A stretch of DNA of 5,976 nt from Armatimonadota bacterium (GTDB lineage Bacteria; Armatimonadota; Zipacnadia; Zipacnadales; JABUFB01), in contig JAGPGE010000389.1 in the NCBI GenBank assembly GCA_018056145.1, positions 1 to 5,976 of the forward strand. Direction: 5' to 3'. Position 1 is the first letter of the stretch. Every line of letters starts with the position of its first letter. Under the pieces are notes generated by a model. The model was not told the origin of the DNA, ran no database searches, and saw only the letters and a list, made by a program, of their open reading frames with translations. Made by a program: the position numbers and the translations under genes. Below are positions 1-5,976 of the stretch, one piece after another.

Positions 1-292
1 GGCCACGGTAGCAGTAGCGGCAGCGCCGGCAGGGAGTGTTCGGGTTGACCGCCACGGAATCGCCGGCCTTGAGGTGGGTCACATCCGCGCCGACCTCGAG
101 AAGGGTCCCGCTGAGTTCGTGCCCGGCGATCACGGGGTACAGGGCGTCATACCCGCCGGACTCGATCTTCAGGTCCGTTCCGCAGATGCCGCATGCCGCC
201 ACCTGGATCAGCACCTCGTGGGGCTCGATCACCGGGTCAGGTACTTCGCGCACCTCAATCTCGAAGGGTGCCGTGAAGAGCGCTGCTTTCAT
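1..292 (-). CDS. Zinc-dependent medium-chain alcohol dehydrogenase, N-terminal part (runs off the left edge)
   Basis: The reverse strand reads from ATG at 292-290 through 97 codons without a stop to the window edge, giving the GroES-like N-terminal domain of the zinc-binding medium-chain dehydrogenase/reductase family. Members oxidise alcohols or polyols with NAD(P)+ in the cytoplasm. The catalytic zinc signature is visible: CGICGTD at residues 34-40 (ligand Cys37) and GHE at 57-59 (His58, Glu59). The structural zinc site begins with Cys88, Cys91 and Cys94 in C-x2-C-x2-C spacing; the fourth Cys would lie off the window. The start MKAALFTAPFEIEVREV is typical of the family, and a Shine-Dalgarno site lies 8 bases upstream. 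Only about a quarter to a third of the usual ~340 residues is present and the Rossmann domain is missing. The substrate (threonine, sorbitol, butanediol or another alcohol) therefore cannot be told. It is transcribed away from the macroglobulin gene. Confidence 0.93.
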   Translation of the reverse strand, partial: MKAALFTAPFEIEVREVPDPVIEPHEVLIQVAACGICGTDLKIESGGYDALYPVIAGHELSGTLLEVGADVTHLKAGDSVAVNPNTPCRRCRYCYRG

Positions 293-300
293 TGGGAAGA

Positions 301-307
301 CCTCCGG
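301..307 (-). promoter_or_regulatory. Ribosome binding site of the alcohol dehydrogenase gene
   Basis: On the minus strand this reads CCGGAGG, a strong Shine-Dalgarno match, with 8 bases (293-300) before the ATG at 292. It fixes the start of the dehydrogenase reading frame. Confidence 0.8.
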
Positions 308-354
308 CGGCAGGAATCCGTGGTGCGGTTCGCCAAGAGACCACAGAGTGCGGC

Positions 355-401
355 GGCCCGCGACGCCTCGGCTTTCTACCCTTGCTTTCCCGTTGCGGGC
401 C
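355..401. repeat. Imperfect inverted repeat in the divergent intergenic region
   Basis: The arms at 355-365 and 391-401 are complementary over 11 positions with a single G-T mismatch (362 against 394), separated by 25 bases. In a plus-strand transcript the mismatch is a G.U wobble, so an RNA hairpin is possible; in a minus-strand transcript it would be a C-A mismatch. It lies between the divergent dehydrogenase and macroglobulin genes, where an operator or leader structure would be expected, but nothing identifies a specific regulator. In GC-rich DNA such a repeat may arise by chance. Confidence 0.35.
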
Positions 402-486
402 AATGATTCCTCCGGGGAACACTGTGCGTGACCGCATGGTCTAACCGGCGTGCAGTCGGGACGGTTCGCAAGTTAAGTAGTCCAAT

Positions 487-492
487 GGAGGG
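487..492 (+). promoter_or_regulatory. Ribosome binding site of the macroglobulin gene
   Basis: GGAGGG lies 6 bases before the ATG at 499. An in-frame TAG at 478-480 rules out any earlier start, and the ATG at 485 is in another frame, so this site and the 499 start belong together. Confidence 0.88.
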
Positions 493-498
493 CGCACA

Positions 499-594
499 AT
501 GATCGCCAACATTCGCCGCTACAGACTGACCCACTGGACGGTACTCACCTTGTTGCTGGGGACGGTGGTCATCTTGTGGCAGGGGCACACGGCT
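499..594 (+). other. Signal peptide (or uncleaved membrane anchor) of the macroglobulin
   Basis: Residues 1-32 show a basic n-region (Arg6, Arg7, Arg9), a hydrophobic core at about 13-27 (WTVLTLLLGTVVILW) and a short polar stretch with a plausible cleavage after HTA at 30-32, followed by the acidic mature start DGQDD. There is no Cys for lipid attachment. The site is judged by eye, so retention as an N-terminal anchor cannot be excluded. Confidence 0.75.
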
Positions 595-3500
595 GATGGG
601 CAGGACGATCCGCTCAGCCCGTTGGGCATTGAGCTTGTGGCCGCGCGGGAGTGGCTGGGTGGCAGCACCGGAGCGGTGCGGGTTGTGGTCAAGGACTACC
701 GCGAGGGCAAGCCGGTGCGGGGCGCCGATGTGGAGATCGCGCTGGCTGACGCGGAGGGAACGTCGCGGCGCCTGTATGCAGGGAACACCAATGCGTTGGG
801 CACGCTGAATGCGACCTTCGATGTACCGGACCTGGAACCGGGCGACTACACCCTCACGGTCTCGGCGAGGGCCCAGGGCATGCAGGACAGCACGGAGCAG
901 CCGATCCGGCTGAAGCGGTCCTGCCAGATTCTGCTGAACACCGACAAGCCTATCTACCAGCCGGGGCAAGTGATCCACCTGCGCGCGCTTGCCCTGCGCA
1001 GGCCGGGTCTTAGCGCGGCGGCGGACCGAGACATGACCCTGGAAGTGTCCGACGCCAAGGGCAACAAGGTCTTCAAGAAGACCGAGAAGACCAACGACTT
1101 CGGCATCTGTTCGGCGGACTTCCAGCTTGCCGACCAAGTGAACATGGGCGCCTTCTCCATCCGCGCCATCCTGGGCGAAGATGAGGCGACCAAGACCGTC
1201 ACGGTGAAGAAGTACGTGCTGCCCAAGTTCAAGGTCAGCGTGTCCACCGACCAGCAGTACTACCTGCCGGGCGACACGGTGACGGGCAAGGTGCAGGCGG
1301 ACTATTTCTTCGGCAAGCCCGTGAGCGGCGGCCAGGTGGTCCTGAGTGTGAAGACCTTCGACGTGGAGTTCACGGAAGTTGGCCGCGTCGAGGGCAAGAC
1401 CGACGAGAACGGGACTTTCGAGTTCGAGACCCGCCTGCCCGGCCATTTCGTGGGTCAGCCGCTGGAACAGGGCCAGGCTTTTCTGCAGCTTGACGTGCAG
1501 GTGACCGACCAGGCCGAGCACACGGAGAAGGTCATCCATACCTCAACCGTCGCGGCGGGGCACCTGAACATCAATGCCGTGCCTGAAGCGGGGACCATCG
1601 TTGCGGGTGTGGATAACATCGTCTACGTGCTCACCTCGCGCCCCACCGGAGAGCCGGTGGAGGGGACCATCCGGGTGCTCAGCGCGAAGTGCGGCGACAA
1701 GACCATCCCGCTGGCCCAGACGGACTATAAGACAGATGCCCTGGGCATTGCGGAAGTCACGCTGGCGATCCCGGCGGATCTGATCCCCGAGATGCCGAAG
1801 GCCCCCGCGGGAAGGCGGCAGATGTGGGGCATGGATGAGCCCGAAGCCCCGCCTACTATGCCGGTTTTGCTCCAGGTCGCGGGGCGGCTGGCTGACGGCA
1901 CCATGGCGAATCGTACCATTGAGTTGCCCACCCGTCAGGGCGGCGCGGAGAACCTGCTGCTCCGAGTGGACAGGCCTCTGGCCAGTGTGGGCGACCCGCT
2001 CAATGCCACGGCTCTGTGCGGAGCGGCAACCGGGACCGTCTACTTCGACCTGGTGAAGGATCGGCAGACCATGCTGACCTACGCCGGGGAGATCCGCGAC
2101 GGCCGGGCCCACGTCTCCATGCGCCTGTCACCGGAACTCAGCGGGACCTGCTACGTGAGCGCATATCGGATCTCCGGCGACGGGCAGATCATTCGCGACA
2201 CCCGCCCGGTGTTCGTGCAGCCCGCGGGCGACCTGAAGATCGGTGTGGAGCCCGACCGGGAAAGCTACGTGCCTGGGCAGGAGGCGACCCTGGCTTTCTC
2301 GGTGGTGGATGAAAACGGCAGGCCGGTGGCGGCGGCTCTCGGGATCAACGTGGTGGACGAGAGCGTCTTCGCCCTGCAAGAGCTTCAGCCGGGCATGGAG
2401 AAGGTTTTCTTCTACCTGGAACAGGAGTTGATGACGCCCCGGTATGAGATCCACGGCTTCGAGATGCCCACGCTCATCACGAAAGAGCCGGTGGACGAAC
2501 TGCAGGCAGCCCCGCAGCAGGCTGCAAGGGTGCTGTTCGCAAGCGCCGAGGTGCCCACGCCTGAGATGATCCTGGAGAGCACCTTCAACCGCCGCCTGGA
2601 GAAAGCCCGCGAAGGCTGGGCGGAGATCATGCGCCCGAAGCTGGAGACGCTGGCGGAGGCCCTGGGCAAGCTGGGGAACCGCAAGCTCAAGGAGCCCGCC
2701 AATGCCGGGCCGGAACTGCTCACGCTCGGGCTGGTGAAAGCAGACGACTTGTTGGACCTGTGGAAGAACCCGATGAAGGTGGAGGTCATCACGGAAGGCG
2801 GCTGGCAGGGAGCCGCGGTGGTCATCAGCGCGGGCCCTGACAGGAAGTTCGACACCGTGGACGATCTGTTCCTCTGCACCGCCCAGCCGGGGCAGTGGTT
2901 CAAGGATCGGGATGCGGCTCTGGAGAGCAGCAAGATGTGGCGGTTCCGAGGCGGCTTTGGAGGGGACATTGTCTTTGCTGCGCCTGCTGGGGCCATGCCG
3001 CAGATGGCCATGGCGATGGATGGGGCGGTCGCGAAGAACGGTGCTGCCGAAGCCGCACCCGCAAGCGACGCCGGCGGTGGGGAAAAGCCCGTGCGGGTGC
3101 GCGAGTACTTCCCGGAGACCCTCTACTTCGAGCCCTCCCTTATCACCGACGAGAACGGGAAGGCCACGCTGACCTTCCCCATGGCCGACTCCATCACCAC
3201 CTGGCGGCTGGCGGCGATCGCCAACAGCGCCCTGGGCAAGCTGGGCTCCACCACGAAGGGTCTGCGGTGCTTCCAGGACTTTTTCGTCGACATCGACCTG
3301 CCCGTAGCCCTAACCCAGAACGACCAGGTGTCGATCCCCATCGCCGTCTACAACTACCTGCCCGAGACCCAGACCGTGCGCCTCCAACTTGCTGAGGGCG
3401 ACTGGTTCGAACTGGATGGCGAGGCCACCCAGAGCCTTGAGATCGCCGCGAACGAGGTGAACGTCCGGTACTTCACCCTCAAGGTGAAGAAGATTGGCAA

Positions 3501-5214
3501 TCACCCGCTCACGGTGCACGCCTATGGGTCGAAGATGAGCGACGCCATCAAGCGCAGCATCGAAGTGCTGCCCGACGGCAAGGAGTTCGAAGTCACCGAA
3601 GGCGGGCGTCTGTCGAGCACGGTGGAGGAGACCATCGAGATCCCCGAGGGCGCGATCGCCGACGCTTCGAGCCTGATGGTGAAAGTCTACCCGGGCGTGT
3701 TCTCGCAGGCCGTGGAGGGCCTGGACAGCATCCTGCAGATGCCCTTCGGGTGCTTCGAACAGACCTCGTCGGTGACCTGGCCGAACATCATGGTGCTGGA
3801 CTACATGAAGGCCACGCGGCAGAGCACGCCGGAGATCCGGATGAAGGCCGAGGGGTTCATCAACACCGGCTACCAGCGGATGGTCTCGTACGAGGTTCCC
3901 GGCGGCGGGTTCTCGTGGTTCGGGAACGCTCCCGCGAACCGCCTGCTGACGGCCTACGGGCTCATGGAGTTCCATGACATGTCGGCGGTGCATACAGTGG
4001 ACCCGGACATCATCCGGCGCACCCAGAACTGGCTGCTGGACCAGGCGAAGGACGGCATCTACGAGTCCGAAGAGGGCTACTGCCACGCCGAGACCTGGGC
4101 CAAGGTGCAGGTGGACAAGCTCCTGCCCACCGCGTACATCGTCTGGGGCCTGACCCACAGCCAGTGCAAGGACCCACGGGTCAACACCAGCGCCGACTAC
4201 GTGCGGGAGAACTGGAAGCAGGCGAAAGACCCGTACACCCTGGCGATTGTGGCGAACGCGCTTGTCGGGGCCGACAGCCTCAAGGGTAGAGGAGAGCTGA
4301 CCGGTACCACGCAGGAAGTGCTGAAGACCCTCATCGGCATGGCGAAGACCGAGGGCGACCAGATGTGGTGGGAGTCCTCCATCGGCGGCGTCACCAATAG
4401 CACCGGCAAGAGCGCGGACCTGGAGGCCACCGGAATGGCGGTGCTGGCCCTCCTGCGCGGCGGGCACCACTCCACCGAGGCATCCAAGGTGCTGAACTAC
4501 CTGGTCGCCAACAAGGACCCGCGTGGCACGTGGTTCTCGACCAACGCCACGATCTTCGCTCTGCGCGCCCTGGTGATGGCCCAGAAGGAAGCCACCACGC
4601 GGGATACCAACGCGGAGATCACCATCACCGTCAACGGCGAGCGCGCTGCCGCATTCGCGATCACTCCCGAAGACGCCGACGTGATGCGCGCCATCGACTG
4701 CCGGCAGTTCGTGAAGCCAGGCGCCAATAAGGTACGGATCGAATTCGCGGGGCAGGGAAGTTCGCTCTACCAGGTGGTCGGGCGGTACTACATGCCCTGG
4801 AAGGCTGCCGAGAAGCCGGGGACGGATGCCCTGTCCATCGAGGTGCAGTATGACAAGACCCGGCTCGCGAAGGACGATACGGTGACTGCCAAGGTGACTG
4901 TGACCAACAATACCCCCGCGAAGCTCGGGATGGTTGTGGTGGATCTAGGAATCCCGCCGGGCTTCACCGTGGACGCCGGGGACTTCGCTGAACTGGTGGG
5001 TTCGAAGAAGATCGACCGCTTCAACCTAACCGGGCGACAGGCGATCATATACCTGGAGACGGTTGGGGGCCGGCAGAAGCTGGAGTTCAGCTATACGCTG
5101 CGGGCGAGGTACCCCCTCAAGGCCCAGGCTCCGAAGAGTACGGTGTATGAGTACTACAACCCGGAGAACCGGTCGGATGCGAAACCGGTTGGCATCGAGG
5201 TGACGGAGGGGTAG
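499..5214 (+). CDS. Secreted alpha-2-macroglobulin / complement C3-like thioester protein
   Basis: A 1571-residue exported protein of the alpha-2-macroglobulin (A2M) superfamily. Members trap proteases or tag surfaces through an internal thioester that becomes exposed after bait cleavage. Domains in order, boundaries approximate: signal peptide 1-32; MG1 40-140; MG2 141-238 (LLNTDKPIYQPGQ at 145-157, a family hallmark); MG3 239-350 (starts YVLPKFKV); MG4 353-475; MG5 484-575; MG6 first half 578-640 (VVDESVFAL at 618-626); insert and bait-like region about 641-864; MG6 second half from VREYFPETLYFEP (867-879), close to human A2M VRKYFPETW; MG7 930-1035; CUB first half 1036-1065; thioester domain about 1067-1370 with PFGCFEQ (Cys1085, Gln1088), NTGYQR and GGGFSWFG; CUB second half to about 1434; C-terminal receptor-binding-type MG8 1445-1571 ending near YEYYNPENR. 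Length and order match animal A2M/C3. No lipobox Cys is present (first Cys is 142), so it is probably periplasmic or released rather than a lipoprotein. His1196 matches the C3 catalytic His position. The start is set by an in-frame TAG at 478-480 and a Shine-Dalgarno site. It appears to be monocistronic. The true target is unknown. Confidence 0.96.
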   Translation: MIANIRRYRLTHWTVLTLLLGTVVILWQGHTADGQDDPLSPLGIELVAAREWLGGSTGAVRVVVKDYREGKPVRGADVEIALADAEGTSRRLYAGNTNALGTLNATFDVPDLEPGDYTLTVSARAQGMQDSTEQPIRLKRSCQILLNTDKPIYQPGQVIHLRALALRRPGLSAAADRDMTLEVSDAKGNKVFKKTEKTNDFGICSADFQLADQVNMGAFSIRAILGEDEATKTVTVKKYVLPKFKVSVSTDQQYYLPGDTVTGKVQADYFFGKPVSGGQVVLSVKTFDVEFTEVGRVEGKTDENGTFEFETRLPGHFVGQPLEQGQAFLQLDVQVTDQAEHTEKVIHTSTVAAGHLNINAVPEAGTIVAGVDNIVYVLTSRPTGEPVEGTIRVLSAKCGDKTIPLAQTDYKTDALGIAEVTLAIPADLIPEMPKAPAGRRQMWGMDEPEAPPTMPVLLQVAGRLADGTMANRTIELPTRQGGAENLLLRVDRPLASVGDPLNATALCGAATGTVYFDLVKDRQTMLTYAGEIRDGRAHVSMRLSPELSGTCYVSAYRISGDGQIIRDTRPVFVQPAGDLKIGVEPDRESYVPGQEATLAFSVVDENGRPVAAALGINVVDESVFALQELQPGMEKVFFYLEQELMTPRYEIHGFEMPTLITKEPVDELQAAPQQAARVLFASAEVPTPEMILESTFNRRLEKAREGWAEIMRPKLETLAEALGKLGNRKLKEPANAGPELLTLGLVKADDLLDLWKNPMKVEVITEGGWQGAAVVISAGPDRKFDTVDDLFLCTAQPGQWFKDRDAALESSKMWRFRGGFGGDIVFAAPAGAMPQMAMAMDGAVAKNGAAEAAPASDAGGGEKPVRVREYFPETLYFEPSLITDENGKATLTFPMADSITTWRLAAIANSALGKLGSTTKGLRCFQDFFVDIDLPVALTQNDQVSIPIAVYNYLPETQTVRLQLAEGDWFELDGEATQSLEIAANEVNVRYFTLKVKKIGNHPLTVHAYGSKMSDAIKRSIEVLPDGKEFEVTEGGRLSSTVEETIEIPEGAIADASSLMVKVYPGVFSQAVEGLDSILQMPFGCFEQTSSVTWPNIMVLDYMKATRQSTPEIRMKAEGFINTGYQRMVSYEVPGGGFSWFGNAPANRLLTAYGLMEFHDMSAVHTVDPDIIRRTQNWLLDQAKDGIYESEEGYCHAETWAKVQVDKLLPTAYIVWGLTHSQCKDPRVNTSADYVRENWKQAKDPYTLAIVANALVGADSLKGRGELTGTTQEVLKTLIGMAKTEGDQMWWESSIGGVTNSTGKSADLEATGMAVLALLRGGHHSTEASKVLNYLVANKDPRGTWFSTNATIFALRALVMAQKEATTRDTNAEITITVNGERAAAFAITPEDADVMRAIDCRQFVKPGANKVRIEFAGQGSSLYQVVGRYYMPWKAAEKPGTDALSIEVQYDKTRLAKDDTVTAKVTVTNNTPAKLGMVVVDLGIPPGFTVDAGDFAELVGSKKIDRFNLTGRQAIIYLETVGGRQKLEFSYTLRARYPLKAQAPKSTVYEYYNPENRSDAKPVGIEVTEG
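2749..2874 (+). other. Pseudopilin-like aspartate-rich loop inside the macroglobulin insert
   Basis: Residues 751-792 read LLDLWKNP (751-758), then GGWQGAAVVISAGPDRKF (767-784) and DTVDDLFL (785-792). The pattern resembles the C-terminal part of type II secretion major pseudopilins (GspG family): DPWGNPY, then a strand ending in SxGPDGxxGTxDDI, whose acidic loop binds calcium in that family. The resemblance is recalled, not computed. Here it lies between the two halves of MG6, upstream of the bait-like stretch. Confidence 0.45.
2941..3090 (+). other. Low-complexity segment, candidate bait region of the macroglobulin
   Basis: Residues 815-864 are rich in Ala, Gly and Met and lack predicted secondary structure by eye, with FRGGFGGD, AGAMPQMAMAMDGA and a Gly-rich end (DAGGGEKP). 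The segment directly precedes VREYFPET, the same place as the protease bait in human A2M. Cleavable bonds offered include Arg815, Arg817, Lys846 and Lys863 plus many small or hydrophobic residues. The bait role is inferred from position and composition. Confidence 0.55.
3742..3762 (+). other. Thioester motif PFGCFEQ of the macroglobulin
   Basis: Codons 1082-1088 encode PFGCFEQ. Cys1085 and Gln1088 are at the spacing that forms the internal beta-cysteinyl gamma-glutamyl thioester in A2M, C3 and C4 (GCGEQ) and in bacterial homologues (GCxEQ). The third position is Phe rather than the Gly of animal proteins. The following PNIMVLDYM closely matches human A2M PNIYVLDYL. Confidence 0.93.
4084..4086 (+). 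other. His1196, predicted C3-type catalytic histidine of the thioester domain
   Basis: The stretch GIYESEEGYCHAE (1186-1198) aligns without gaps to human C3 GVFQEDAPVIHQE, placing His1196 on the C3 catalytic His (1126 in C3), with the Glu two residues later also kept. The distance from the thioester Cys is 111 residues here and about 116 in C3. Human A2M has Asn at this position. Sequences of the human proteins are recalled from memory. Confidence 0.65.
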
Positions 5215-5238
5215 GGAACGGGCAGTCAGGAGTCACGC

Positions 5239-5268
5239 AGGGCCCCGGCGTTCGTCCGCCGGGGCCCT
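5239..5268 (+). terminator. Strong GC-rich hairpin, probable terminator of the macroglobulin gene
   Basis: AGGGCCCCGGCG (5239-5250) and CGCCGGGGCCCT (5257-5268) form a perfect 12-bp stem with a 6-base loop (TTCGTC), starting 25 bases after the stop codon. No run of T follows, as is common for hairpin terminators in GC-rich bacteria, so termination may be partial or factor-assisted. It separates the macroglobulin from the methyltransferase downstream. Confidence 0.78.
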
Positions 5269-5271
5269 CGC

Positions 5272-5277
5272 TATGAT
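5272..5277 (+). promoter_or_regulatory. Possible -10 element for the methyltransferase gene
   Basis: TATGAT matches the sigma-70 -10 consensus at five of six positions and lies just past the terminator hairpin, 65 bases before the likely GTG start. No good -35 hexamer is found at the proper distance, since that position falls within the hairpin. This is a weak call. Confidence 0.25.
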
Positions 5278-5323
5278 GGGGAAGGGCCATTGTGTCGCGC
5301 CGGGGAAAGGACCCCCACTCGCT

Positions 5324-5330
5324 CCGGAGG
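5324..5330 (+). promoter_or_regulatory. Ribosome binding site of the methyltransferase gene
   Basis: CCGGAGG is a strong Shine-Dalgarno match, but the 12 bases to GTG at 5343 is longer than the usual 5-9. No in-frame ATG or TTG lies nearer, so GTG 5343 remains the best start. Confidence 0.6.
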
Positions 5331-5342
5331 CCAACACCCACC

Positions 5343-5976
5343 GTGCCCCACCGCATCTACATCGCAGATGCCCGACGCATGCCCGAGCTTGCTTCCGGGT
5401 CGGTGCACCTCATGGTGACATCGCCCCCGTACTGGCAGCTCAAGGACTACGGTTCGCCGGGACAGATCGGCTTCGACGATACGTATGAGGAGTACATTGC
5501 GAAGCTCAACGAGGTCTGGGCCGAGTGCGAGCGGGTCCTGCACCCCGGCTGCCGCATGTGCATCAATATCGGCGACCAGTTCGCCCGCGCCGCACACTAT
5601 GGCCGGTACAAGATCATTCCAATTCGCACCGAGATCATCCGCTTCTGCGAAAGCATCGGCCTAGACTACATGGGCGCGGTGATCTGGCAGAAACTGACCA
5701 CCTGCAACACCACCGGCGGGGCGTCGATCATGGGGTCCTATCCATACCCCCGCAACGGGGCGATCATGATCGACTACGAGTTCATTCTCGTGTTCAAGAA
5801 GCAGGGTAAGGCGCCCGCCGTCTCGCGCGAGATCAAAGAAGCCGCGCGTATGACCCACGAGCAGTGGGTGGAGTACTTCGCGGGGCACTGGCGCGTTCCG
5901 GGCGAGCGTCAAGACGCGCACCTTGCCGCATTTCCCGAGGAGATTCCTCGCCGCCTGATCCGGATGTACAGTTTCC
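5343..5976 (+). CDS. DNA methyltransferase (N4-cytosine/N6-adenine family), N-terminal part (runs off the right edge)
   Basis: From GTG 5343 the frame stays open for 211 codons to the window end. It encodes a DNA N-4/N-6 methylase of the PF01555 type, which transfers a methyl group from S-adenosylmethionine to an exocyclic amino group in a specific DNA site. The N-terminus HRIYIADARRMPEL leads into TSPPYW (residues 26-31), catalytic motif IV, followed by QLKDYG. Near the visible end HLAAFPEEIPRRLIRMYS (motif X) should lead into the SAM-binding DPFxGSGTT motif just off the window. Motif IV before motif I is the beta-class order. SPPY, rather than DPPY or NPPY, favours N4-cytosine as target, though some N6-adenine enzymes also carry SPPY. 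GTG is chosen because it keeps the conserved start and follows a Shine-Dalgarno site; GTG 5292 and ATG 5379 are in-frame alternatives. No restriction gene is visible, so restriction-modification or orphan status is undecided. Confidence 0.9.
   Translation, partial: MPHRIYIADARRMPELASGSVHLMVTSPPYWQLKDYGSPGQIGFDDTYEEYIAKLNEVWAECERVLHPGCRMCINIGDQFARAAHYGRYKIIPIRTEIIRFCESIGLDYMGAVIWQKLTTCNTTGGASIMGSYPYPRNGAIMIDYEFILVFKKQGKAPAVSREIKEAARMTHEQWVEYFAGHWRVPGERQDAHLAAFPEEIPRRLIRMYSF

Noticed and set aside
372..384. Minus-strand TAGAAA as a -10 for the dehydrogenase
   Set aside because: It matches only four of six positions and lacks a -35 hexamer at 16-18 bases; too weak to annotate.
36..431. Plus-strand open frames over the left edge (also 74-406)
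   Set aside because: They overlap the dehydrogenase on the other strand, whose zinc motifs are unmistakable, and show no family features.
402..486. Sigma-70 promoter for the macroglobulin gene
   Set aside because: Candidates such as TTAAGT near 473 have no acceptable -35 partner and match the consensus poorly.
499..594. Lipoprotein signal in the macroglobulin
   Set aside because: There is no Cys before residue 142, so no lipobox is possible.
376..1539. 387-codon minus-strand open frame opposite the macroglobulin start
   Set aside because: Its translation has no recognisable motif, is rich in His, Arg, Leu and Val as expected from the antisense of GC-rich coding DNA, and the plus-strand frame here clearly encodes MG domains.
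3310..4470. 386-codon minus-strand open frame opposite the thioester domain
   Set aside because: Same antisense composition bias; the opposite strand carries conserved thioester-domain motifs, so this is a shadow frame.
5379..5381. ATG at 5379 as the methyltransferase start
   Set aside because: It would remove the conserved HRIYIADARR stretch before motif IV and has no Shine-Dalgarno site at a suitable distance.
499..5976. Macroglobulin and methyltransferase as one defence operon
   Set aside because: A perfect 12-bp hairpin lies between them, the gap is 128 bases, and the products act in different compartments; nothing in the sequence links them.
1..5976. tRNA, rRNA, CRISPR array, insertion sequence or attachment site
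   Set aside because: Nearly all bases are explained by the three genes. The two short intergenic gaps show no tRNA-like fold, spaced direct repeats or transposase remnants.

Overview
The window is bacterial, high-GC DNA holding three protein genes. One is complete; the other two are cut by the window edges. Dense coding, Shine-Dalgarno sites before every start and a GC-rich hairpin terminator all point to a bacterium. I cannot place it from sequence alone. A large secreted alpha-2-macroglobulin beside ordinary metabolic genes would fit Planctomycetota, Armatimonadota or a similar environmental lineage, but that is a weak inference.

Layout: (1) Bases 1-292, minus strand: the first 97 codons of a zinc-dependent medium-chain alcohol dehydrogenase, running off the left edge. 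(2) Bases 293-498: a 206-base divergent intergenic region with one ribosome binding site for each flanking gene and an imperfect inverted repeat. I see no convincing promoter hexamers. (3) Bases 499-5214, plus strand: one very large gene (1571 aa) for an exported alpha-2-macroglobulin / complement C3-like thioester protein. It has stacked macroglobulin domains, a bait-like low-complexity segment, a GCFEQ thioester motif, an alpha-alpha toroid thioester domain and a C-terminal receptor-binding-type (MG8) domain. (4) Bases 5215-5342: a 12-bp perfect hairpin terminator, then a possible -10 element and a ribosome binding site. (5) Bases 5343-5976, plus strand: the first 211 codons of a beta-class DNA methyltransferase with a TSPPYW catalytic motif, running off the right edge.

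The three genes do not look like one operon. The dehydrogenase is divergent, and a strong hairpin separates the macroglobulin from the methyltransferase. The macroglobulin gene therefore appears to be its own transcription unit. It also lacks the penicillin-binding protein 1c (pbpC) neighbour that accompanies many bacterial alpha-2-macroglobulins, at least within this window.

The most notable point is in the thioester domain. A histidine (His1196) sits where complement C3 and C4B carry the catalytic histidine that directs the thioester toward hydroxyl groups, whereas human alpha-2-macroglobulin has Asn there. With the receptor-binding-type C-terminus, this makes the protein look like a bacterial counterpart of the vertebrate complement/A2M fold with C3-like chemistry. 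Two further oddities lie in the bait/anaphylatoxin position: a helical insert and a pseudopilin-like aspartate-rich loop.
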